Of a stretch of 5,432 nucleotides of DNA, positions 1 through 5,432 are shown one piece after another (the stretch's first letter is position 1; each line of letters starts with the position of its first letter). Made by a program: the position numbers and the translations under genes. The notes beneath the pieces are model-generated. The model did no database searches. It saw nothing but the letters and a program-made list of their open reading frames with translations, and was not told the origin of the DNA. Source of the DNA: Candidatus Geoarchaeota archaeon (GTDB lineage Archaea > Thermoproteota > Thermoprotei > Gearchaeales > WAQG01); contig WAQG01000228.1 of the NCBI GenBank assembly GCA_015520395.1, positions 1 through 5,432 on the forward strand, in the 5' to 3' direction.

Positions 1-1
1 C

Positions 2-1444
2 CCGACCCTCAGGCGCGTCTATGAGTCCTCCTACAAGTTTGTGCTCGATGCATTCCCCCCAGTGACGCCCCCCTCATGGTCCAGCATACTCACAGGCGTT
101 AATCCTGGGAAGCACGGCATTTTCGGTTTTCTCCGGATAGGCCGCGACAGATCCCAGGAGCTGTTCACCGCGGAGCACCTAGGCCACCCGAGGATCCATG
201 AAATGATGGCTATGGTTGGTGTGCCTAGCATAATGGTGAACCCCATTCCGGACTACCCAATCTTTAAGATACGGAAGGCCCAGGTGATAAGCCACTCGTT
301 CTTCGCACCTAAGCCGCTCTACTACCCCGAACACATGAGGAGATACGTGGATATCCTTGGGCCTGTGGAGGAGGCCCATGGAACCTCCCCAGAGGCGTAT
401 GTCGGGCTCGCCGAGAAATACCTAGCCCTAATAGAGGAGATGGTTGACGGGCTGGAGTGGAGCCTCTTATGGGTGAACCTGCCATTCCCAGACCCCTATC
501 TACACTATAATCCTGAGATGCTGGATCCGAGATCCAAGATAACCAAGGCGGAGAATAGGGTGTTTGAGTTTGTCGATAAAATTATTGGCCGTGTTCTTGA
601 GAATTCGGATAGTCTCATCGTAGTTTCCGATCATGGCTTCAAGACCTATCAAAAGGTTGTGAGCGTGAACCGGATACTTCATGACATGGGGTGCGTTAAG
701 CTTACGGTTGAGGAGGGGAAGAGGCTTAGGGATCACATGGAGTTTGTAGGCTTTGAGGAGCCTGTTCAAGGTGGGGAGAAAAAGCTGCTTGTACTCAGCC
801 CTGAAGTCGCGTTGAGGCTTAGGGGGCTGGGGGGTCCCGCGAGGGCCCTGAAGAAGGCTGTGAAGATGCTTTATAGAGCCTTCACAGGCCGGGAGCTAGC
901 GTTGAGGGAGCCCTCGGTGGATATACGTGCCTCGGATGCCCTCCTAGAATACACATCCTCAGGGATCTATGTCTTTAATGAGGAGTTGATCCCTAAGATA
1001 ATTGAGGGGCTGAGGAGCTTTGATTGTATTAGGTGGGTTGGGAGGAGGGAGGAGGTTTACTGGGGGCCTTACGTGGGAAGGGCTCCTGAAATAATTGTGA
1101 GGCCTAATTATGAGGAGGGGTGCTTCTTCTCCTCAAGCAGGGTTTTGGGGAGACCTGTGGTGAGGCTGGATAAGCCCATTGCTCAGCATGGGCCTAGAGG
1201 GGTGTTTATGGTTAAGGCGCCCTTCGAGAAGCGCGTTGAGGAGGGCTCTAGGCTTCCTCCCTACGCTGTGGCTCCCCTAGTTATGGGTCTCCTGGGCTTG
1301 CCGTTCCCGGAGAGCGCCGATATAGCTTTTGATGAACTGCCCCTCAGGGTCGAGGGCGTCCGAGACACGTTTAATTATTTGGGGAGATGGAGGCTTTATA
1401 GAAGAACCCTAAGAACCTGGCGCAAACTTGCCGTGCACGACTGA
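2..1444 (+). CDS. Alkaline-phosphatase-superfamily phosphodiesterase/phosphotransferase, 5' truncated
   Basis: The reading frame is open to the left edge, so the true start lies outside the window; the GTG at 41 is only an internal codon. By comparison with the family (type I phosphodiesterase/nucleotide pyrophosphatase, the 'predicted AlkP phosphohydrolase/phosphomutase' group) about 30-50 N-terminal residues, including the first Asp metal ligand, are missing. In the 480 visible residues, VTPPSWSSILTG with candidate nucleophile Thr22 is followed by NPGKHGIFGF. Later come FPDPYLH (Asp164, His168), VVSDHGF (Asp210, His211), and QHGPRGVF (His396), the expected order of two-metal ligands. The segment APLVMGLLGLPFPESADI is the usual family end. 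The tail (visible residues about 460-478) is Arg/Trp-rich and could form an amphipathic helix. No membrane helix is seen. The gene ends 10 bases before a flippase gene and is probably co-transcribed with it, which suggests a role in processing phosphorylated glycans or lipid-linked intermediates. The substrate cannot be read from sequence. The fold assignment is firm; the role is inferred. Confidence 0.9.
   Translation, partial: PTLRRVYESSYKFVLDAFPPVTPPSWSSILTGVNPGKHGIFGFLRIGRDRSQELFTAEHLGHPRIHEMMAMVGVPSIMVNPIPDYPIFKIRKAQVISHSFFAPKPLYYPEHMRRYVDILGPVEEAHGTSPEAYVGLAEKYLALIEEMVDGLEWSLLWVNLPFPDPYLHYNPEMLDPRSKITKAENRVFEFVDKIIGRVLENSDSLIVVSDHGFKTYQKVVSVNRILHDMGCVKLTVEEGKRLRDHMEFVGFEEPVQGGEKKLLVLSPEVALRLRGLGGPARALKKAVKMLYRAFTGRELALREPSVDIRASDALLEYTSSGIYVFNEELIPKIIEGLRSFDCIRWVGRREEVYWGPYVGRAPEIIVRPNYEEGCFFSSSRVLGRPVVRLDKPIAQHGPRGVFMVKAPFEKRVEEGSRLPPYAVAPLVMGLLGLPFPESADIAFDELPLRVEGVRDTFNYLGRWRLYRRTLRTWRKLAVHD
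1031..1066 (+). other. G-run cluster, possible G-quadruplex on coding strand
   Basis: Runs GGG (1035-1037), GGG (1040-1042), GGG (1047-1049) and GGGGG (1062-1066) lie on the coding strand, with further GG pairs between. The last loop is 12 bases, longer than the usual seven, so this is not a canonical four-run motif, but two-layer forms are possible. It lies inside the first gene, where it encodes an ordinary Arg/Glu stretch. It may only reflect the G-rich codon choice of this part of the gene. Confidence 0.25.
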
Positions 1445-1448
1445 GGTG
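1443..1448 (+). promoter_or_regulatory. Ribosome binding site of the flippase gene
   Basis: GAGGTG matches the complement of the archaeal 16S rRNA tail and ends six bases before the TTG at 1455. It overlaps the stop codon of the preceding gene. It decides the start: the codon directly before the TTG is an in-frame TGA, and the next usable in-frame start (GTG at 1488) has only a weak G-rich stretch ahead of it. Confidence 0.75.
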
Positions 1449-1454
1449 TCGTGA

Positions 1455-2972
1455 TTGTCAAACCTTAACGTACTGCCAGGGGCGCATGTGAGGATAAGGT
1501 ATGCAACGATCGTTAACTATGCTGCTAACGCGTTATCCCTGGGAGCCAGCCTTCTGTTCGCCATAATCATTGCTAGAAAGCTCACCACCACGGAGTTCGG
1601 GATATGGGGCCTCATCTTCAGCTACATAAACTACATCATGATTTTCGCAAACATCTACACATACTGGCTCCCAAGAACCATCAGCAGAGGCTTTAACACT
1701 GCCCTTACAGGGATCGTCGCCTCATTAACGCTTGGAACGGCCGCCTCAGGCATATACCTGCTCCTCATGTATGGCGCATCCACAGCCTTTAACCAGCCCC
1801 TAATACCACTGCTCCTATCAACCCTGATACTCTTCGAAAACTATGTGTACGAGGCCCTCAGCTTCACAGCAAGTGGGTACAAGCCCGAATATGTTGGAGT
1901 AGGCTCCCTGGTTCTTCGAGTCGCTCAATCCATATTCGCGCTCATAGCCGTCGCGATGCTTAGGATGGGCCTACTTGGAGCCGTCCTGTCGGCTATAGCT
2001 GGACGTGGAGTGGCTATAGCGGCGTTAGCTAAGCTTGAACACAGGGTCATTTTTGGTGGCAGGTTTGAGTTCAAGGTCTTGAAGACCTGGCTGGGGAGGG
2101 CCTGGCTCCCCATATATAACGGGGTGTTAAGGGCGGTTTCCTCGCTGGACGTCTTAATAGTCTTCCTGATCGTGGGCGTAGAGGAGCCGATAGCTTACTT
2201 TACAGCTATATACTCCATCTTAAATATGGTTTACAGGACTATAGATGTCCAGTCGGCGCTGTACCCAAGGATACTGGCCAAGAGGAGTGTTGAGGATGTG
2301 GAGGAAGTCTTCTGGCTGGCCTACGTTCTCACAATACCGATAGTCGTCGGGGGCTTCGTCTTCGCCCCCCAGATACTCTCTATATATAATCCTCGGTTCG
2401 TCTTCACCGGCGATGCGCTCAGGGTGTTTATCCTGAGCCTCATCCCATTTTTCCTCAGGAAGATCTACCGAACCGTGTTTGTAGGCTTTGAGCGCGGGGA
2501 CGTTGAGGATGCAAGTCTGCTTGGCTCCGCGCTCTTCGAGGCCCCGACGATATGGTACCTGGTTATGGGAGTCTACCTCGCCATCCTGACCCTCTCCTCA
2601 ATCATCTTTAAGGGCGATGTACTTAAGCTTCTGATCATGTGGGGGGTGGCCTTCATAATTAGGGACTCCCTGGTCTCAACCCTCTTCGCCCTAAGGCTGA
2701 GGCAGAAGTTTGGAGTATCTCTGCCGTTGGGGAGATACCTGGTGTTCCTGGCGAGGTTCGGGGTGGCGTCGCTCCCCATAGTTGTTTTCGGGCAGCTTGT
2801 AACAATACCGATCGAGGTGTCCATATATAGGATGATCTGGAAGGTTGCCGGAATAATTATTTACTCCGCCTCCGCATATTTTGCAATTCTATATCTCATA
2901 GATAAGCGTATGAGGGAGATTTTTTGGCGGGCTGTGGCAAGGCTTAAAGACACTTTAGGCGTCAAGATGTAG
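1455..2972 (+). CDS. Polysaccharide/lipid-linked oligosaccharide flippase (Wzx/MOP superfamily)
   Basis: This 505-residue protein is hydrophobic throughout, with roughly 14 predicted membrane helices (about residues 18-40, 52-72, 84-106, 116-135, 148-170, 172-192, 217-240, 246-262, 286-304, 321-335, 363-383, 392-412, 428-448 and 460-482). That count and length fit the MOP exporter superfamily. The first helix leads into ARKLTTTEFGIWGL, the hallmark '(A)R.L...EFG.W' signature of polysaccharide-biosynthesis flippases. The family moves undecaprenyl- or dolichol-linked sugars to the outer membrane face, in archaea for S-layer N-glycosylation or other surface glycans. Start: TTG at 1455, directly after an in-frame stop and six bases after GAGGTG. 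Both neighbours are AlkP-fold enzymes, which supports work on a phosphorylated or otherwise modified glycan. The C-terminus (KRMREIFWRAVARLK) is basic and should be cytoplasmic. The transported substrate is unknown. A MATE-type drug exporter is a less likely alternative. Confidence 0.88.
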   Translation: MSNLNVLPGAHVRIRYATIVNYAANALSLGASLLFAIIIARKLTTTEFGIWGLIFSYINYIMIFANIYTYWLPRTISRGFNTALTGIVASLTLGTAASGIYLLLMYGASTAFNQPLIPLLLSTLILFENYVYEALSFTASGYKPEYVGVGSLVLRVAQSIFALIAVAMLRMGLLGAVLSAIAGRGVAIAALAKLEHRVIFGGRFEFKVLKTWLGRAWLPIYNGVLRAVSSLDVLIVFLIVGVEEPIAYFTAIYSILNMVYRTIDVQSALYPRILAKRSVEDVEEVFWLAYVLTIPIVVGGFVFAPQILSIYNPRFVFTGDALRVFILSLIPFFLRKIYRTVFVGFERGDVEDASLLGSALFEAPTIWYLVMGVYLAILTLSSIIFKGDVLKLLIMWGVAFIIRDSLVSTLFALRLRQKFGVSLPLGRYLVFLARFGVASLPIVVFGQLVTIPIEVSIYRMIWKVAGIIIYSASAYFAILYLIDKRMREIFWRAVARLKDTLGVKM

Positions 2973-2990
2973 ATGTACGGGGAGTGCGGC

Positions 2991-2997
2991 GGTGATC
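2991..2997 (+). promoter_or_regulatory. Ribosome binding site that decides the start of the third gene
   Basis: GGTGATC is an exact complement to the conserved 3' tail of 16S rRNA and lies five bases before the ATG at 3003. The upstream in-frame ATG at 2973, which abuts the stop codon of the flippase gene, has no comparable site before it. This favours 3003 as the start and removes ten residues from the longest possible protein. Confidence 0.7.
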
Positions 2998-3012
2998 CTC
3001 AGATGCTGAGGA
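2996..3012 (+). promoter_or_regulatory. Perfect 7-bp inverted repeat with start codon in loop
   Basis: TCCTCAG (2996-3002) and CTGAGGA (3006-3012) are exact reverse complements, separated only by the start codon ATG (3003-3005). In mRNA this would form a 7-bp stem with AUG as a triloop, overlapping the last two bases of the ribosome site. It could delay initiation until a ribosome ending the flippase gene 30 bases upstream opens it. The pairing is directly visible; the function is inferred and chance is possible. Confidence 0.45.
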
Positions 3013-3959
3013 AGCTTCGGAGGGTGGCTCTGAATCTTTGGGAGAACTGGCGTGACCCTGGATGGTGGCAGCGGCTTCTCATCCGGAAGCTGTGTTCCCA
3101 CGGCCCTCCAGGCGTAAGGATCGTTGATGAGGATTGGGACAGCTTGATAATACTTGACGCCTGTAGATATGACTTCTTTCGGGCCTTCTACAGGGAGGCC
3201 GGTCTTCGCGGCAGGCTTGAATACAGGATCTCGGCTGGAACCGACACCAGGTCTTTTTTAAGGGAGAACTTCTCCTATGGAAGCTTTAAAGACATAGTCT
3301 ATGTGACCGCCAACCCCTTCGTCGACCTCTACTTCAAGGATGTCTTCTATGATGTGATATCAGTCTGGGATTTCGGCTGGGACAGCAGGCATGGAACTGT
3401 GCTGCCATCCACCATGTATAGGTACTCTATCGTGGCCGCGGCGCTTTACCCCGAGAAAAGGCTTATAATACACTTTATGCAGCCCCACTACCCATACCTA
3501 GCCCTTAAGGGATTAACTCAAAGCTACCTCGAGCATCTTAGGAGCTCCGCCCTCTCCGGGAGGGAGCCGCGCCCCAAGCTGCGCTTTTACCCCCACAAGA
3601 TCTACGACGTCGAGCTGAATATCAGGTTGCCAAAGAGGGTGCTGGTAAGGGCCTACATAGCAAACCTCAGGCTGGTCCTCAGGTACGTCTCAAGGCTCGT
3701 GAATTTTCTGCCTGGAAGGACTATCATTACTAGTGATCATGGCGAGGCTTTTGGGGATAGGGTGTGTAGGCTTCTTCCTATAAGGGTTTATGGGCATTTT
3801 CCATGGGTGAGAGTGCCGTCCCTAATCTACGTGCCCTGGCTTGTGGTTGAGGAGAGGGATAAGGAGGATGTCGACATACGTGAGGAGATAAGACGCCTTG
3901 GGCTTGGAAGGGAGCTTCTCAGATGGAGGGCTAGGAGGGCTTCGAGGCGGGTTAGGTAA
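3003..3959 (+). CDS. Alkaline-phosphatase/sulfatase-fold enzyme, probably cytoplasmic
   Basis: With the ATG at 3003 this is a 318-residue protein; an ATG at 2973 would add ten residues but lacks a ribosome site. It carries the AlkP-superfamily ligands in order: WDSLIILDACRYD (Asp52), the nucleophile region SAGTDTRSF (Thr80 or Thr82), HFMQPHYPY (His157, His162), IITSDHGEAFGD (Asp245, His246) and YGH (His265), then VPSLIYVPWL. The pattern, including YVTANPF and the AYxxNLRLVL segment, closely resembles 'sulfatase-like' proteins I recall from archaeal surface-polysaccharide loci. It is distinct from the AlkP enzyme two genes upstream. There is no signal peptide or membrane helix. The N-terminus is Trp-rich (Trp13, 16, 21, 22) and the last 16 residues hold eight Arg, so peripheral membrane binding is plausible. 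No sulfatase formylglycine motif (C/S-x-P-x-R) is evident, so 'sulfatase' should be read as a fold name. Likely a phosphate-group hydrolase or transferase; substrate unknown. Confidence 0.85.
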   Translation: MLRKLRRVALNLWENWRDPGWWQRLLIRKLCSHGPPGVRIVDEDWDSLIILDACRYDFFRAFYREAGLRGRLEYRISAGTDTRSFLRENFSYGSFKDIVYVTANPFVDLYFKDVFYDVISVWDFGWDSRHGTVLPSTMYRYSIVAAALYPEKRLIIHFMQPHYPYLALKGLTQSYLEHLRSSALSGREPRPKLRFYPHKIYDVELNIRLPKRVLVRAYIANLRLVLRYVSRLVNFLPGRTIITSDHGEAFGDRVCRLLPIRVYGHFPWVRVPSLIYVPWLVVEERDKEDVDIREEIRRLGLGRELLRWRARRASRRVR

Positions 3960-3995
3960 GGTTTTTATCGGCAGTCCCAAGATGTTGGCTTAGCG
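3957..3995 (+). promoter_or_regulatory. Archaeal promoter (BRE/TATA) for the following membrane protein gene
   Basis: TTTTTAT (3962-3968) preceded by purines AAGG (3958-3961) looks like a TATA box with a TFB-recognition element. The usual spacing of about 25-27 bases puts the transcript start near 3989-3995, so the TTG at 3996 would be at or within a few bases of the 5' end. No Shine-Dalgarno site is seen before that TTG, which agrees with a leaderless mRNA. The T-run immediately after the preceding stop codon could also help end the upstream transcript. Confidence 0.5.
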
Positions 3996-4712
3996 TTGAA
4001 GTCTAAGCTGCCGTATCTTCTGGCTATACTAGTGCTCCTGGCCGCTGTGGGCTACGTTTATATGAGGTACCAGGAGATAAGCCGGGTCGAGTATTCGACA
4101 CCTGAGCCATTGGAGCCGCTTATCAAGGCTTCGATAATAAGGTACCATCCTTCCAGAACCCTGAGCGAGCTTGTGGAAGCATCGACCCACATAGCGTTGG
4201 TCGAGGTTGAGGAGCTTGTGGGGGTCTACCAGGTGTACACGCCCGGCGGAGGCCCTTCGAGGCTCTACGACGATGGGGAGCTCGTGTTCAAGTGCATTGC
4301 GCCAGTCTGGAGGGTTAGGCTTCTAGAGGCCGTCAAGGGGAACTTCAGCAAGGATAGGTTTCTCGTCGCCCAGATGGCCGTGGTGCTAGGTCCTAAGGCA
4401 GGCAAATACGGGTTAAACGCCTCCAACCTCCCCAGGCCGCTTGAGCTCAGGACTGGGGGTAGGATCGTGTTCTTCCTGGTGAAGCTTCTCCCATCAGAGG
4501 TCGAGGCGTACCTTCCTGGGGTCGGGGAGCACGATGTATACATTGTCTCGGACCCCTCAGGCGTCATGGCCGTCATCGATGGAAAGGTCTATTCGCTACA
4601 GTATTTTGTTGAGGATGCCTGGGTAGAAAGCTTGCCTATAGATGTTGATGGGGTGGAGCTTGAGGTTTTTCTAGATGGCCTAAGGCTTTTGTCCGAGGTT
4701 CAGAAGCGGTAG
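3996..4712 (+). CDS. Membrane-anchored extracytoplasmic protein of unknown function
   Basis: The protein has 238 residues. Lys residues precede a hydrophobic segment (about residues 6-23) that would act as an uncleaved anchor, with the rest outside the cell; there is no lipobox Cys. The outer part follows the layout TLSELVEASTHIALVEVEEL, then VWRVRLLEAVKGN (residues about 104-116), then GGRIVFFLVKL and SGVMAVIDGKVYSL. I recognise this order ('acid/Ser-rich start, IV-x-V strand, vLKGn, G..Y.LFL, qGv..v.dGk') from uncharacterised secreted or lipid-anchored bacterial and archaeal proteins, but cannot name a family. Two N-x-S sequons (Asn116, Asn141) lie in the outer domain. TTG at 3996 is the only usable start between the in-frame upstream stop (3957) and the membrane helix. 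No ribosome site is seen; a TATA box 28-34 bases upstream suggests a leaderless transcript separate from the glycan operon. Function unknown. Confidence 0.8.
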   Translation: MKSKLPYLLAILVLLAAVGYVYMRYQEISRVEYSTPEPLEPLIKASIIRYHPSRTLSELVEASTHIALVEVEELVGVYQVYTPGGGPSRLYDDGELVFKCIAPVWRVRLLEAVKGNFSKDRFLVAQMAVVLGPKAGKYGLNASNLPRPLELRTGGRIVFFLVKLLPSEVEAYLPGVGEHDVYIVSDPSGVMAVIDGKVYSLQYFVEDAWVESLPIDVDGVELEVFLDGLRLLSEVQKR

Positions 4713-4715
4713 GTT

Positions 4716-4751
4716 AGAGCTATATGGCCCTGCCACATAGGGTTTAACGGT
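4716..4751 (+). promoter_or_regulatory. Archaeal promoter for the small two-helix membrane protein gene
   Basis: TATAT (4721-4725) after purines AGAG (4716-4719) lies 27-31 bases before the ATG at 4752, giving a predicted transcript start near 4748-4752. Only a poor AGGG (4739-4742) stands in for a ribosome site, so a leaderless mRNA is more likely. The element begins four bases after the preceding stop codon. Confidence 0.45.
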
Positions 4752-5177
4752 ATGAGAAAGCTCCTTTTCGCCCTAGGTGTGATGCTCCTTATCCTCGGCC
4801 TCATGGGATTCATCATAACCGAGCTTATAGCCTCGAACGTTCCATCCTACGGTGAAACCGAAAGGGGTGTTGTTGGGCCCGAAAGACCCTTTGAACTGCC
4901 CCTTAATCACAAGCGCCCTATTAGAGGCGTTGTCGCCTCCAATGTTGAGGTGACGGTGAAGATAGACGGAGAGGTTGTCGGCTCGGGCTTCGAGGTGGAG
5001 TTCAGGGTGCCTCCAGGTGAACATATCCTGAGAATAGAGTCGAGTAGCGCGGGGAACGTGGTTGTCAGGATGCGTGTGGAGATCCCGGAGTCCTGGTACA
5101 TGGCCGCCTCGGCCCTGGTGGTCTCAGGGGTGGTAGTGATGCTTATCGCCGCCGTACTGAGCTTTATCATCAAATAG
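4752..5177 (+). CDS. Small two-helix membrane protein with extracytoplasmic beta domain
   Basis: The protein has 141 residues. It has membrane helices at about residues 4-27 and 115-139, with about 85 residues between them. The N-terminal MRK charge pattern favours both ends inside and the middle outside. The middle part alternates hydrophobic and polar residues (VEVTVKIDGEVVG, EVEFRVPPGEHILRIES, NVVVRMRVEIPE), typical of a small beta sandwich. The 'xVxIDGExVG...VPPGEHxLRIES' run recalls PEGA-like or GOLD-like surface domains, but the match is too weak to assign one. I do not recognise a family and give no function. The start is the ATG at 4752, with a TATA box about 29 bases upstream. The gene ends 15 bases before hypD, and its stop codon touches the hypD ribosome site, so read-through transcription into hypD is likely. 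No catalytic motif or Cys is present. Confidence 0.78.
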   Translation: MRKLLFALGVMLLILGLMGFIITELIASNVPSYGETERGVVGPERPFELPLNHKRPIRGVVASNVEVTVKIDGEVVGSGFEVEFRVPPGEHILRIESSSAGNVVVRMRVEIPESWYMAASALVVSGVVVMLIAAVLSFIIK

Positions 5178-5184
5178 AGGAGGG
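5177..5184 (+). promoter_or_regulatory. Strong ribosome binding site of hypD
   Basis: GAGGAGGG lies eight bases before the ATG at 5193 and shares its first base with the stop codon of the preceding gene. It is the strongest polypurine site in the window and supports the long N-terminus of HypD over the in-frame GTG at 5259. In contrast to the two genes before it, hypD appears to be translated from a leadered or polycistronic message. Confidence 0.75.
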
Positions 5185-5192
5185 AACGATAT

Positions 5193-5432
5193 ATGTTGGG
5201 TGTCAGATATCCTTCGTGGGGTTCATCGGGTTTGGGGGGGACAGATCCTATAGTAGGGGTGTTCAAGGAGACTGGGGAGTTTGCAGCCCGCCTTCGCAGC
5301 CTCATAGCCAAGTACCTTGAGAAGCTCTCGGCGAGGGGGCTGGGCCCCATCAGGATGATGAACTTCTGCGGAACCCATGAGTGGAGCAATGTTCGCCATG
5401 GGCTTAGGATGCTTGGGTCCATGGGTCTAGAG
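5193..5432 (+). CDS. hypD: Hydrogenase maturation protein HypD, 3' truncated
   Basis: The first 80 residues are visible and the frame runs off the right edge (family length about 350-380). The segment IRMMNFCGTHEWSNVRHGLR matches the first conserved HypD block (I-M-x-x-C-G-T-H-E...R.GLR); Cys59 corresponds to the essential Cys41 of the E. coli protein, which lies in the active centre that handles the Fe(CN)2CO unit. HypD, a 4Fe-4S protein, works with HypC and receives cyanide from HypE/HypF while building the Fe site of [NiFe] hydrogenases in the cytoplasm. The later GPGCPVC block and the cluster cysteines lie outside the window. Two oddities: about 18 extra N-terminal residues, rich in Gly/Ser and including a seven-G tract, and GLRMLGSMGLE where family members usually have a 'LLPENVE'-like stretch. 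The ATG at 5193 is supported by a strong ribosome site. The assignment rests on one motif. Confidence 0.78.
   Translation, partial: MLGVRYPSWGSSGLGGTDPIVGVFKETGEFAARLRSLIAKYLEKLSARGLGPIRMMNFCGTHEWSNVRHGLRMLGSMGLE

Noticed and set aside
41..43. GTG as the start of the first gene
   Set aside because: The frame is open back to the window edge and the family needs an upstream Asp metal ligand, so the gene begins outside the window.
500..769. Open frame of about 89 codons on the - strand
   Set aside because: It is antisense to the metal-binding core of the first enzyme (including the SDHGF motif), which is clearly the coding strand.
1370..1380. AT-rich TTTAATTATTT-like stretch as a promoter for the flippase gene
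   Set aside because: It lies about 75 bases ahead of the start, inside the coding sequence of the first gene, and the flippase gene has a normal ribosome site and tight operon spacing.
2973..2975. ATG abutting the flippase stop codon as the start of the third gene
   Set aside because: No Shine-Dalgarno site precedes it, the extra ten residues show no conserved feature, and the ATG at 3003 has an exact GGTGATC site at good spacing. It remains possible through direct stop-start re-initiation.
4265..4576. Open frame of about 103 codons on the - strand
   Set aside because: It lies wholly antisense to the membrane-anchored protein gene, lacks hydrophobic or motif structure, and has no promoter or ribosome site that I can see.
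4907..5422. Long open frame on the - strand, about 171 codons, covering the end of the small membrane protein gene and the start of hypD
   Set aside because: Its protein is Ser/Thr/Pro-rich with no recognisable motif, and it lies antisense to two better-supported genes, one of which (hypD) has a known conserved block and strong ribosome site. It is a by-product of GC-rich codon use.
1..5432. Search for CRISPR arrays, tRNA genes, insertion sequences and terminal repeats
   Set aside because: No regularly spaced repeats, cloverleaf-like segments, transposase-like proteins or flanking inverted repeats were seen; nearly all sequence is accounted for by the six genes.

Overview
The window reads as chromosomal DNA from an archaeon, most likely a thermophilic member of the Thermoproteota/Korarchaeota side of the tree. 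The signs are heavy use of AGG/AGA for Arg and ATA for Ile, two TTG start codons, Shine-Dalgarno sites that match the archaeal 16S tail (GAGGTG, GGTGATC, GAGGAGGG), TATA boxes about 25-29 bases ahead of genes that lack a ribosome site, and an archaeal-looking HypD. The placement is an inference; no rRNA or other marker gene is present. All genes are on the + strand and almost no DNA is non-coding; the longest gene-free stretch is about 39 bases.

Region 1 (bases 1-3959) is a compact three-gene operon. An alkaline-phosphatase-superfamily phosphodiesterase/phosphotransferase, cut by the left window edge, is followed by a 14-helix polysaccharide (Wzx/MOP-type) flippase and then a second, distinct alkaline-phosphatase/sulfatase-fold enzyme. 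Gaps are 10 and 30 bases and each downstream gene has its own good ribosome site. The layout suggests a surface-glycan or lipid-linked-oligosaccharide module: the flippase moves the lipid-linked glycan across the membrane and the two metal-dependent enzymes add or remove phosphate- or sulfate-type groups. Neither enzyme shows a membrane helix in the visible part, and both end in Arg/Trp-rich tails, so both may sit on the inner membrane face.

Region 2 (3960-5177) holds two small membrane-anchored proteins of unknown function, each apparently with its own TATA box and a leaderless or nearly leaderless transcript. One has a single N-terminal membrane helix and an extracytoplasmic domain; the other is a short beta-rich domain held between two membrane helices.

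Region 3 (5193 to the right edge) is the start of hypD, which makes the Fe(CN)2CO ligand set of [NiFe] hydrogenases. Its presence implies that the organism makes such a hydrogenase.

The most notable points are the pairing of two different AlkP-fold enzymes around one flippase, their shared basic tails, a perfect hairpin with the AUG of the third gene in its loop, and sharp swings between C-rich and G-rich coding-strand composition within single genes.
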